NCBI GenBank assembly: GCA_049969495.1 | Contig: JBMFOT010000003.1 | Coordinates: 26,743-90,742, forward strand | Origin: HRBIN16 sp049969495 | GTDB lineage: Bacteria > Armatimonadota > HRBIN16 | DNA length: 64,000 nt | Direction of reading: 5' to 3' | Shown here: in pieces, positions 56,643 to 64,000 of the stretch | Position numbering within the stretch: the stretch's first letter is position 1 | Layout: each line of letters begins with the position of its first letter | Position numbers and translations under genes: made by a program | Notes under the pieces: model-generated | The model's database searches: none | The model's input: the letters and a program-made list of their open reading frames with translations, nothing else | What the model was told of the DNA's origin: nothing

Positions 56643-57254
56643 CTATTCCGCCTTCGCACCAGCAGGCGGTATCAGTTCAGGAACTTCGTTTTTGATAGGT
56701 GGAAGCGACTTGAGGTAAGCCAGTATCGCCTTCAGGTCGTCGTCGGTCATCTGGGCGTAGTTGTGCCAGGGCATGATGCGAGCGATGTCGCGCCCTGCGC
56801 CCCAGTGCTTGCCGGATCGGATGGCGTTGATGAACATCTGTTCATCCCAGATTCCGATGCCCGTTTCCTCATCGGGTGTGAGATTGGCTGCAAAAGCGAT
56901 TCCCCACGGACCGACAAAGGCGGTGTTGGTGCGCCAGGCGAGGATAGTCCAGTTCTGGGGTATACCGGATGGAGGTGTCACCTTCTCGTCTTGTGGATGC
57001 CCCGAGAGCAAGCGCGTTTCGTCGGGTTCTGGTCCTTTGGGCCCCATCTTGTGCGGGGTATGGCACTCTCCGCAGCCGGCAACGGTGACCAGATACTTTC
57101 CGCGCTGTATCATATCCTGTGAGGTAGCCGCGGCGGTTTGTGCGGGTTGCTTCTTCTGTTCCGTCTTCCGCTGCGACTGGCAGCCTGCCATCCAGATGGT
57201 ACACACGGTTGCTGCGGTTGCCAGCATGAACCAGCCTAGCCGTTTTGATGTCAT
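56643..57254 (-). CDS. Mono-haem cytochrome c lipoprotein
   Basis: 203 residues from the ATG at 57254. A lipoprotein signal ends in WMAGC, with the lipid Cys at residue 25, followed by a flexible linker. CGECH at 61-65 binds haem c; the likely axial Met is in RIMPWHNY near residue 165. The segments RGKYLVTVAGCGECHTPH and DDLKAILAYLKSLPPIKN are typical of class I diheme-like or alcohol-dehydrogenase-type cytochromes. As a membrane-tethered electron carrier it could feed the cytochrome c of the bd-like oxidase, though the two loci are 50 kb apart. The 212 bases between its stop and the GNAT promoter hold no convincing gene. Confidence 0.85.
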   Translation of the reverse strand: MTSKRLGWFMLATAATVCTIWMAGCQSQRKTEQKKQPAQTAAATSQDMIQRGKYLVTVAGCGECHTPHKMGPKGPEPDETRLLSGHPQDEKVTPPSGIPQNWTILAWRTNTAFVGPWGIAFAANLTPDEETGIGIWDEQMFINAIRSGKHWGAGRDIARIMPWHNYAQMTDDDLKAILAYLKSLPPIKNEVPELIPPAGAKAE

Positions 57255-57300
57255 TCTTGCGTCAAAGCCTCCCGCGTTGGATTTTTTAGCTGTGCAAAGT

Positions 57301-57318
57301 CTGGTATTAGTATACCAG
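57301..57318. promoter_or_regulatory. Palindromic operator over the cytochrome c promoter
   Basis: CTGGTAT-TAGT-ATACCAG is a perfect 7-bp inverted repeat. It contains AGTATA (57309-57314), the minus-strand -10 TATACT. The -35 region is poor. Its position fits a repressor site or a promoter that needs a regulator. Confidence 0.5.
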
Positions 57319-57330
57319 AAGCACACGTCG

Positions 57331-58866
57331 CTACCTCTCTGCGAGCGGGGGAGATAATCCTTTGTTCGGGTCATCGTGAGGCAGAAGCTGCTTTAGCAAA
57401 GTCATGCGCTCTCGTAACATCTCGCGCCACGTCTTCAGGTCGGCAGAAGAGGGTGCAAAGGGGGCGTCCACGTGGCAGTTGAAGAGCATGTCGGGCTGTA
57501 GTTGTTCCAGCAGCTGTAGGCAGAAATCGTAGCCCACGCCTTCGCCCAGCAGGTTGCGGTTAAAAGCGCAATAGTCGTCCAAGCCGGTCGGAGTCAGCGA
57601 ATCGCCGCAAAAGAAAAGGCGCAGTCCACGCCCTTCCACAAGCAAACCGCTATGGTACAGACTCTGCCCCGGGAAATGGTAAGCGGTGAGGGTAAACTCC
57701 TGCCACTGCCACCTCTCGCCGTGCTTTACCACGCGATCGACGGGGATGGCCCAGGGGGAAAGGCATGGCAACCGCCAGGCATCGGGGTTGGACACTACCT
57801 GCGCTACCGATTCTTCCGCGATCACCGGGCACTCGAACCGTTGGCGAAACGGTGGGACGGCGTCTACGTGGTCGTCGTGATAGTGAGTTATCCAGAGAGC
57901 GTCCACCGCCTCTATCTCACCCGAGGCCAGCCACTCCTCAATCTGGTGAATCACCTCTTCGCTGCCGCAATCCATCACCAGCAGATGACCGCTCTGGCTC
58001 TGTATCATCCAGCTGGTTCCAACGTGCCGTAGAAAGGGCGGAGTGGGAAGGGTCGGGGCGACGGCAACCGGCTTGGCAGTGGACGACTGTCCGCGCAGCA
58101 GGTCAGGGAAGTAGTACCACAATGCGGAGGTGGAAAGGTAGTTTTCGTAAACCGCCTGCAAGCGGGCTTCCAGCAGGTCTATTGCGCCTTTGGGGTCGCG
58201 GATAACGTTGCCGTGCGAGGGAACAAGTACCGTTGCCCCCGAAGCCTCGATGCGCCGCAGGCTGGCAACTACCTCGCGCCACGCGCTCATGAAGCCGTGA
58301 TAATCGGTCAGCCCGCCGAAGCCCTTTTGCAGGCTGTACAGGTCCAGGATCTTCCCTTCGTCGAATATCAGGTCGCCGCAGAATGCGATGCGCTGTCCAT
58401 CCACGTCCACCAGATAGGTCATACTGCCGTCGGTATGTCCGGGGGTATGCAGGGCGGTGATGCGGGCAGGCGCCCACCGGAGGGTGTCGCCGTCTACGAA
58501 AGTGCGGTGTATCGGCACAGGCTCGGTGAGCACGCTATGGGGGCGAAAGTGATAGACATGCCAGCGGTTTTGGGGGGCGTTCCAGTAGGCGTTTACCTCT
58601 TCAAACAGCGTTCGTTCTGCCTCCGGTGCACCTGTCCAACCACCGCCTGCCAGCACGCGAGGCGCCCCAGATGCCTGGTCGCGATGGTGGTGAGTGAACA
58701 GTACGCCATCCGCCCAGCGAATACCACATGCATTCAGAGTGTCCACAACCGAGCCATCACCCGCATCGATAAGCAAAGCCTCTTGACCGCGATGGATAAC
58801 CCCAACGTTCACCGCGCCGCGGTAGATGAACAGGTGCTGACTGATAGCGGTCAAAGTGGCTGACAT
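57331..58866 (-). CDS. Tandem double metallo-beta-lactamase-fold protein
   Basis: 511 residues with two MBL domains. Domain 1 (about 1-230) has HHHRDQ (His59, His61, Asp63, with Gln64 in place of His), TPGHTDGS with His144, CGD165 and SHGN with His218. Domain 2 (about 275-480) has THYHDDH (His328, His330, Asp332, His333), FPGQSLYH with Gln401 where a His ligand is usual, GD422 and NCH465. Each domain therefore has one altered ligand at a different place. A hydrolase or oxidoreductase role is expected but the substrate is unknown. AAGGG precedes the ATG. It follows the permease gene by 32 bases. Confidence 0.85.
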   Translation of the reverse strand: MSATLTAISQHLFIYRGAVNVGVIHRGQEALLIDAGDGSVVDTLNACGIRWADGVLFTHHHRDQASGAPRVLAGGGWTGAPEAERTLFEEVNAYWNAPQNRWHVYHFRPHSVLTEPVPIHRTFVDGDTLRWAPARITALHTPGHTDGSMTYLVDVDGQRIAFCGDLIFDEGKILDLYSLQKGFGGLTDYHGFMSAWREVVASLRRIEASGATVLVPSHGNVIRDPKGAIDLLEARLQAVYENYLSTSALWYYFPDLLRGQSSTAKPVAVAPTLPTPPFLRHVGTSWMIQSQSGHLLVMDCGSEEVIHQIEEWLASGEIEAVDALWITHYHDDHVDAVPPFRQRFECPVIAEESVAQVVSNPDAWRLPCLSPWAIPVDRVVKHGERWQWQEFTLTAYHFPGQSLYHSGLLVEGRGLRLFFCGDSLTPTGLDDYCAFNRNLLGEGVGYDFCLQLLEQLQPDMLFNCHVDAPFAPSSADLKTWREMLRERMTLLKQLLPHDDPNKGLSPPLAER

Positions 58867-58898
58867 GATAATCCCTTTCCCGTCCGTATACGCACCGA

Positions 58899-59723
58899 CT
58901 ATACCTTACGTCTTCTGGGATCCCACATATCGCGCAGTCCGTCGCCGAGGAAGTTCAATGTCATCACCGTCAGCGACAGCATCGTTGCCGGATAGACCAG
59001 CAACATCGGGTGACTGCGCATCAGCTGGCGGGCGTCGTCGATCATGCGTCCCCATGAGGGCAGGGGAGGCTGTGCACCCAAGCCCAAAAAGCTTAACGCG
59101 CTTTCCGCCAACACGATTCCTGCTGAGTCTACCGTCACCGCAACGAGTACCGTCGGAAGCAGGTTCGGCAGGATATGACGCCACAGGATGCGAAAGTGGC
59201 TCAACCCGATAGCGCGGGCGGCTTCTACAAACTCCCGTTCACGCAGCGCCAGTACCTGCGAGCGCACCACCCGTGCCATGCTGGGCCAACCGGTGAGTGC
59301 CAGCGCGATAAACACATTGTGCAAGCCCGGTCCCAGTATCGCCACAATCAGGATGGCAAGCAAGATGTCGGGGAAGGCAAACATCATATCGGTAAATCGC
59401 ATGATGAGGGCATCCCATCTTCCCCGAAAGTATCCTGCCAGCAAGCCCAGCGTGACGCCAATCAGCACCTCCAGCAGTTCCACCTGCAGTACCACCGTGA
59501 GCGACACCCTTGCTCCGTACACCAACCTGCTGAACACATCCCGCCCCAGTTCATCGGTGCCCAGCAGGTGCTTGGCAGACGGCGGCTGTAGCACCGCGGA
59601 AGCATCCTGCGCATCGTAGCGATAGGGTGCGATCACCGGAGCAAACAGGGCTACCATCGCCACCAGGCAAAGGTATACCAACGACGCCAATGCCAGTGGA
59701 TGTTGCTTCCACGCACGCCACAT
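58899..59723 (-). CDS. DppC/OppC-type ABC transporter permease
   Basis: 274 residues with about six helices. The N terminus (PLALASLVYLCLVAMVALFA, PVIAPYRYDAQD) and HLLGTDELGRDVFSRLVYGA are typical of peptide or nickel ABC permeases of the DppC type. The ATPase-contact EAA loop is EFVEAARAIGLSHFRILWRH. It needs a DppB partner, ATPases and a binding protein. None is present; upstream lies a truncated alcohol dehydrogenase, so the operon appears to have lost its first genes. The ATG overlaps the stop of that fragment (TGATG). It may be a functional leftover or dying gene. Confidence 0.9.
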   Translation of the reverse strand: MWRAWKQHPLALASLVYLCLVAMVALFAPVIAPYRYDAQDASAVLQPPSAKHLLGTDELGRDVFSRLVYGARVSLTVVLQVELLEVLIGVTLGLLAGYFRGRWDALIMRFTDMMFAFPDILLAILIVAILGPGLHNVFIALALTGWPSMARVVRSQVLALREREFVEAARAIGLSHFRILWRHILPNLLPTVLVAVTVDSAGIVLAESALSFLGLGAQPPLPSWGRMIDDARQLMRSHPMLLVYPATMLSLTVMTLNFLGDGLRDMWDPRRRKV

Positions 59724-59977
59724 CAGGCGGTTTCACCCCACGGATAGAGCAGTACTTTGCCGCAGTTGCCCGTCAGCCCCGGCTGGGCGACCTCCACCAC
59801 TTCCCCCGCCGCCTCGTGACCGAGCACGTCGGTCACGTGCCCATCGCGGTACAGTTTGTACTCGGTGCACATCGGCGTCACGTGGATTTTCACCACCACC
59901 ACGTCGCCCCACGCATGGGGCGTTTCGCGTTCTACCAGCTGTGCCTGCCTTTTACCGGTAATGGCTGCGACCTGCAT
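59723..59977 (-). pseudogene. Truncated zinc-type alcohol dehydrogenase (N-terminal GroES-like part only)
   Basis: 84 residues. It starts with a good site (AGAGG before the ATG) and has the N-terminal GroES-like pattern of medium-chain dehydrogenases: ETPHAWGDVVVVKIHVTPMC, then TEYKLYRD and VLGHEAAGEVVEVAQPG with the Gly-His-Glu metal-site motif. After about residue 68 similarity ends (LTGNCGKVLLYPWGETA) and the frame stops at the permease start. A complete enzyme has about 340 residues, so the NAD-binding domain is missing. The junction near 59770 marks a probable deletion joining this gene to an ABC permease operon. Confidence 0.7.
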
Positions 59978-60006
59978 GGAATATACCTCTTTCGTAGCAG
60001 CTCTGG

Positions 60007-62865
60007 TCAGTGGTCATGCGTTTCGGTGCGCATTACCTGCAGAGGACGTCCCCATGCCTCGAACGCCGGGTCATGCGATAAGATAATGATCTGCCGGTGC
60101 GGCGCTACCTGCTCTAGTACACTGCGAATGGCTTCGCGTCGCTCGGCGTCACAGTGCACGAAACTGTCGTCAAAAATGAAAGGCATCCTCACGTTGTCGC
60201 TAAGGTAGTCCGCCAGAGCGAAGCGCACCGCGAGGTACAGCTGGTCTTGCGCCCCACGGCTGAGCTGGGAGAGGTCTATCTGTCTTTCACTCTCGTACAC
60301 TTGCAATTCGAAATTCTCTTTGAGATCCACGCGGCGCGGGTTCTCTGCTGGCGCAAACCGCTGGAAGTATTCGGTGATAGCCTCGGCGAGTTGCTGGCGG
60401 CAGTCCTGATGGAACTCTTCCGCCGCCTGTTCCAGTGTGAGGTAGGCTACCGTGAGAGCCTCTGCCTCGAACTGCAGCTGCTCTTTCTCTCGCTCTAATT
60501 GCTCTATCTCCTCCTGCAGCTTTGCGATGTTGTGGACGCCCTTGCCTTCCAGCTGCCCAATCTCCTGTGCGATGTCTTGAAACTGCTGTTGTCGTTCTTC
60601 TTGTCGACGCTTCTTTTCCTTCAAATCCTCTTGCAGTTGATATAGCCTTTCCCTGACGCTCCTTTCCTGCCCTTCATCTATTTGGGCTGGTGGCAGATAG
60701 GGATGATCTTCCACTAGCTGTTTCCATTTGCTCAGGAGGCTGCTAGCCTCGTTATGCCGGTGAGTCTCTTCACGCTGGAGATCCTCTATCGTTTTGTCTT
60801 GCAGGATACCTTTCAACTCTGCGCGCTGCTTTTCTATGTCCTGGCATAGCCGATTGTAATCGCTTGCCTTCTGTTCTCGCTGCTTCCAGAACTCTTCCGA
60901 CAGCGCCGCAAGCTTTTGCATCAGATCGCTCAACGGCGCTTCTGGATTCGACAACCCCATCTCTTCTGCTAGCATCCCAAAGTCTTCCAAATACCTGGCG
61001 CATGGTTGCCTGTCCACTTCGCTCCATGATACGCCGAAGGGCTCGGCATCTTTGTGGAGGGCTTCTTCGATGCGTTTCCTGTCGTTAACCAGTCGTTCGT
61101 AATTTTTGTACTCCTCTGTGAGACTATCTCCGAAAGCCTCTTCATATGGTTTTATCTTCTCCGAGAAGCGACGCTGTTCCGTCTCCCATTGCCTCACTTT
61201 TTCTTCCGCCTCTTGCAGGCTCTCTTCAGTGGGCAGATTCCTTGCCAGTTCCTGCAAGCGACTTTTCTCAGTGTCACGTTGCTTCAGCCTTTCGTGAAGA
61301 GCGGCGAGCTCTGTGATATCATCCTTTTCGGCGAGGGAGCCCAACTGCTCATTGACCTCCCGCAGCTGCTGCGAGTGCATGGCCTGGGCTTGCTGCCGCC
61401 CTCTATAGTAAAGAATTACTGCAATGCCCGCACACAAAACCGCCAGCACCATACCAACCGCCACTCCTCCAAGCAGAACCCCAAGCGCGAGGGAGACAAC
61501 TCCTCCGGAGGCGAATACCAACGCAGCCCTGCTACGAGCGATGGACGGGGGCGCGGCATAGGCTCTGAGCAGCTCTATCTTCTTGCGAACGGCATCTGTC
61601 GGTATTTGTTCTATGTCCCCAAAGGTTTGCTCATATTGTCCCTTCGCAGCATCGTAATCGCTCAGACCTTTCTGCAGGTTCTCGAGATGGTGTTTCGCTT
61701 GAAGCAGTTCTTTGTCTATCCGTTCTTTCTCTGCCTCGTAGCGCTCCAGCAGCTGTATGTCTTCAGGAGGGGCTTGCTCGAAAACGGAATACTTGTCTTG
61801 TATCTGCATCGCTATCTGCTCGTACTTCTGACGGTTCTCCTTCAGCTGATTCCAGTTGCCAAGCAGCTCTTTTGTGCGGTTCCTCGCTTTAGAAACAACA
61901 TCTTTTGGATCGGAATCTTGCCTGCACCAATTGGGGTATCGGCTTTTTTCTCCTTCCCTCTGTTTGATGAGCGATTGAACCTGCTGTGCCATTCCAAGCT
62001 TTTGACGAATCTCTGTTTGTTCTTTGAAAGTTTGTGCATACTTTTCATAACACTGCAACCACTGTTGACACGCGTTGATTTGCTTTTCGAGCTGTGCAAC
62101 CTCTTCTTTCAACTCGTTATGTTCGTTCTCCAGCCGCTCTCTTTTTTGCTGTTTCTCGTGCAATTCGTCCACCAATCGCTTGCTTTGTTCAAGAGACCGT
62201 CTCTTTGTCTCAATCTCTCTTTCCCACTGTTCAACCTTCCCTTCATTGTACGCATCTCTTGGGGTTAATCCCATCCGCCCGGTGTAGCGTGTAACCTGTT
62301 TTGCCCTCTCCACAATGTCTTTTTTCAGGGCTTTGTTGTACGCATCTCCTCCCGACAGCAGTTGCTGCACCTCCAGGGTGGAGCTGTCGGGCAGCACTTG
62401 TGGCAAGCAGAAGGTTCTCTCGAACAGGCTCCGGTCGGTAATCCCCGCCAAGAGCTTCTCCAGGACATCATGGACAGCAGGAACCTTCTTTCTTGCACGG
62501 GGGTTGTGTGTGTATTCGCGCTGCGGTTGCCATACGCCCGCATCAGTAAGAACAGAAATGTTCAGCTTGTTCTCGTGGAAAGCTCGATGGAAACGCCATC
62601 CCCGCCCATCCCATTCCAGCTCCAGCTCACCAGCAAAGCGGTCATGAGGGCACCATGAGCGGAATCGGTGCACGCTGAACTTTTTAGGGTCTTTACTTTG
62701 CTCGAGCCCAAACAGCACCGCTTCAATGCCCGCCACCAGCGTGGACTTGCCGCTTTCATTTGGGGCGATATACACGTTGATACCCTCATGGAATAGAAAC
62801 TCGACGGGTTGTGCGAAGCGCCCAAAACCTTCTAGGCGCAACCGTCGGAAGCGGATGTCCGCCAT
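60007..62865 (-). CDS. SbcC/Rad50-like (YhaN-type) ATPase with a transmembrane hairpin
   Basis: 952 residues. The N-terminal ABC half has Walker A APNESGKST (34-42). Two long coiled-coil arms follow (about 205-435 and 490-830). At the apex, residues 447-488 form two hydrophobic helices (ALVFASGGVVSLALGVLLGG, then VAVGMVLAVLCAGIAVILYY) instead of a CxxC zinc hook. The C-terminal half has the signature LSRGAQDQLYLAVRFALA near 868 and Walker B MPFIFDD near 894-900. It should pair with the nuclease just upstream (3 bases) to process DNA ends, possibly held at the membrane. YhaN of Bacillus has a similar plan. Confidence 0.88.
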   Translation of the reverse strand: MADIRFRRLRLEGFGRFAQPVEFLFHEGINVYIAPNESGKSTLVAGIEAVLFGLEQSKDPKKFSVHRFRSWCPHDRFAGELELEWDGRGWRFHRAFHENKLNISVLTDAGVWQPQREYTHNPRARKKVPAVHDVLEKLLAGITDRSLFERTFCLPQVLPDSSTLEVQQLLSGGDAYNKALKKDIVERAKQVTRYTGRMGLTPRDAYNEGKVEQWEREIETKRRSLEQSKRLVDELHEKQQKRERLENEHNELKEEVAQLEKQINACQQWLQCYEKYAQTFKEQTEIRQKLGMAQQVQSLIKQREGEKSRYPNWCRQDSDPKDVVSKARNRTKELLGNWNQLKENRQKYEQIAMQIQDKYSVFEQAPPEDIQLLERYEAEKERIDKELLQAKHHLENLQKGLSDYDAAKGQYEQTFGDIEQIPTDAVRKKIELLRAYAAPPSIARSRAALVFASGGVVSLALGVLLGGVAVGMVLAVLCAGIAVILYYRGRQQAQAMHSQQLREVNEQLGSLAEKDDITELAALHERLKQRDTEKSRLQELARNLPTEESLQEAEEKVRQWETEQRRFSEKIKPYEEAFGDSLTEEYKNYERLVNDRKRIEEALHKDAEPFGVSWSEVDRQPCARYLEDFGMLAEEMGLSNPEAPLSDLMQKLAALSEEFWKQREQKASDYNRLCQDIEKQRAELKGILQDKTIEDLQREETHRHNEASSLLSKWKQLVEDHPYLPPAQIDEGQERSVRERLYQLQEDLKEKKRRQEERQQQFQDIAQEIGQLEGKGVHNIAKLQEEIEQLEREKEQLQFEAEALTVAYLTLEQAAEEFHQDCRQQLAEAITEYFQRFAPAENPRRVDLKENFELQVYESERQIDLSQLSRGAQDQLYLAVRFALADYLSDNVRMPFIFDDSFVHCDAERREAIRSVLEQVAPHRQIIILSHDPAFEAWGRPLQVMRTETHDH

Positions 62866-62868
62866 CGC

Positions 62869-63999
62869 TCAGTCATCTCCTCCTATGCCCAACGCCTCCA
62901 AACCGAAAATCAAAGAGCTGCGGTAGAGGCGTCGTTTCTCTTCATCCTCGGCTTGATCTATCCGTTGCTTCATCTTGCGTACGAATAGCCCCCGTATAGT
63001 CTTTTCCCTCGCCAGCCGGTCGATAAACTCATCCGAGAAACCCTGCGTCTCATCCACCACCTCCAGATAAACGCTATAATCGCCTACGTCGGTCTTCAGC
63101 CGCTCAGTGGAAATGGGGAAGTCAGCAAACCCCTTTAAGACTATCTGTGTGGGTGAACCTGCACGCTGCTTAAGGCGCTGTTGGCAGTCCTCTACCAGCG
63201 TATCGTAGTTATCATATTCGGAGACACTTATCTCTTCTCGGTGCCACACCGGCACGTTCTCTGCAGGTATCTTCTCCACCCGCGCCCCAGCGTTATCCAG
63301 CGTGACCAGAGTAAAGTAGCCGACGCCTGGGTCCGCAAAACCCTTTCCCGCCACCATACCCGGGTAGCAAGCCTTCCATTCGTACTGCTTGTTCGTGTGA
63401 AGATGTCCAAGAGCGATGTAGTCGTACCCAGAGTCCGCCAGTGCTTTTTCATCCAGAGGCAGGCTCCTCTCGTTCTGCTGCCAACCTCCTACAGTGCCGT
63501 GCAGCACGGCGAGAGTCATTCCCGTTTCAGGGCGTGCAGGAAAGTCTTTCAATGGGGACGAGGCATCGGTCTGCCCCGCTATATAAGCCATCGAGACGAT
63601 GTGTACCTGCTCACCACCCACGCTGTTGCTGTAAACAATCTCGGGCATAGGGTTGGTCACCAGTATGCCGGGCCATCTGTCTTTCTGCCTGCGATAGACC
63701 GATTCAGGATAGGTGTACTCATCGTGATTACCGGGCACGGTGACCACAAGAACGCCATGCTGTTCCAGGCGCTTCAGGCTGCGAATTGTCTCCTCTACCA
63801 GCTGTTCTGGAGGGCGGTAGTCGTCAAAGAGGTCTCCTGCGATGAGGAAGAGATTCACATCCCGTTCCATCGCCACCTGCACCGCCTGTTCCAGCACCCT
63901 ATCACGTTGCTCGAAGAGGTTGGCGGGCACGTTGGAATTGCCGGGACGGTACCCCAGATGCATGTCAGCCAGATGCAGGATACGCAACACTGAGAACAC
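62869..63999 (-). CDS. SbcD/Mre11-like (YhaO-type) metallophosphoesterase, 5' end at window edge
   Basis: About 370 residues in the window. The phosphoesterase motifs appear in order: LHLADMHLG, GDLFDDY, VPGNHDEY, VLHGTVGG and ALGHLH. The C-terminal capping region ends with helices rich in charged residues. It is the nuclease partner of the SbcC-like ATPase, whose ATG follows 3 bases after this stop. The family usually begins Met-Leu-Arg-Ile-Leu-His, which puts the start at the GTG at 63990; a GTG at 63999 in the same frame also exists. The upstream region is outside the window, so the start is not settled. Confidence 0.9.
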   Translation of the reverse strand: MFSVLRILHLADMHLGYRPGNSNVPANLFEQRDRVLEQAVQVAMERDVNLFLIAGDLFDDYRPPEQLVEETIRSLKRLEQHGVLVVTVPGNHDEYTYPESVYRRQKDRWPGILVTNPMPEIVYSNSVGGEQVHIVSMAYIAGQTDASSPLKDFPARPETGMTLAVLHGTVGGWQQNERSLPLDEKALADSGYDYIALGHLHTNKQYEWKACYPGMVAGKGFADPGVGYFTLVTLDNAGARVEKIPAENVPVWHREEISVSEYDNYDTLVEDCQQRLKQRAGSPTQIVLKGFADFPISTERLKTDVGDYSVYLEVVDETQGFSDEFIDRLAREKTIRGLFVRKMKQRIDQAEDEEKRRLYRSSLIFGLEALGIGGDD

Positions 64000-64000
64000 C

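Noticed and set aside
56443..56718. 91-codon plus-strand frame between the GNAT and cytochrome c genes
   Set aside because: It runs antisense into the cytochrome c gene, has no RBS and has irregular composition.
1..64000. CRISPR arrays, insertion sequences, prophage, rRNA or tRNA genes
   Set aside because: No regularly spaced direct repeats, transposase or phage genes, or RNA-gene signatures were found on either strand by reading; a tRNA scan could still find a missed case.

Overview
The window is a gene-dense bacterial chromosome segment with no insertion sequence, phage, CRISPR array, rRNA or tRNA that I could find. I infer a member of the Armatimonadota. The best evidence is the prepilin at 51070-51819, whose N terminus (AFTLIELLVVIAIIAILAAI followed by LFPVFAQAREKARQ) and C-terminal H-X9-DG-type motif are typical of that phylum. 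The supporting signs are a didermic envelope (P/L-ring flagellar genes, an LptF-like permease, Wza), many PQQ/TolB-type propeller proteins and split transketolase genes. No 16S gene is present, so the assignment stays an inference.

Layout, left to right. 1-2699 (minus): end of a flagellar rod and ring operon, flgF-flgG-flgA-flgH, with flgH cut by the window edge. 2809-4059: MFS transporter, with a 56-residue membrane miniprotein convergent to it. 4554-6965: a two-gene cytochrome bd-superfamily oxygen reductase in which the CydA-like subunit carries a C-terminal cytochrome c; a consensus promoter overlaps a Fur-family-like box. 7086-15475 (plus): a tightly packed run, ribBA-ribH-HtrA-like protease-accB-hom-LptF-like-glnD, with several 4-bp overlaps. 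15506-21601 (minus): a complete four-subunit group 3b-type [NiFe] hydrogenase (beta, gamma, delta, alpha) with a cyclic-nucleotide-binding-like protein inside the operon, followed by a maturation protease, hypA and hypB. The electron path is H2 at the alpha/delta core, then FeS clusters, then FAD and NAD(P) on gamma. hypC, D, E and F are not in the window.

21743-31631: MFS exporter, folC, a second HtrA-like protease, an unknown protein, an HprK-like P-loop protein, dprA, a PQQ-propeller protein, an MgtC-family protein and nadC. Next come a 33-residue very basic miniprotein with an ideal Shine-Dalgarno and a 1052-residue tricorn-type protease. 35098-43525 is a surface glycan locus: a GT-C-like membrane protein on the plus strand, and on the minus strand Wza-type export protein, Wzc-type copolymerase/kinase, sugar-phosphate transferase, UbiA-family phosphoribosyltransferase, GtrA, exosortase and EpsI.

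43545-51032: secreted subtilase, split transketolase and a divergent HAD phosphatase (sharing a symmetric promoter region), and a GH42-like protein with arginine-rich tails at both ends. 51070-58866: prepilin, TolB-like lipoprotein, MqnD (futalosine route to menaquinone), Uma2-family protein, PIG-L deacetylase, double GNAT protein, cytochrome c lipoprotein and a tandem metallo-beta-lactamase-fold protein. 58899-63999: a lone DppC-type permease joined to a truncated alcohol dehydrogenase (a probable deletion scar), and an SbcC/SbcD-like pair in which the ATPase has a transmembrane hairpin where Rad50 has its zinc hook.

Menaquinone synthesis, the bd-like oxidase, cytochrome c proteins and a reversible NAD(P)-linked hydrogenase together suggest a respiratory organism able to balance reductant with H2. 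The most unusual items are the cytochrome c-fused bd-like oxidase pair, the Arg-tailed GH42-like protein, the exosortase glycan locus with an altered kinase P-loop, two miniproteins, and a set of dispersed palindromic repeats and promoter-embedded operators.
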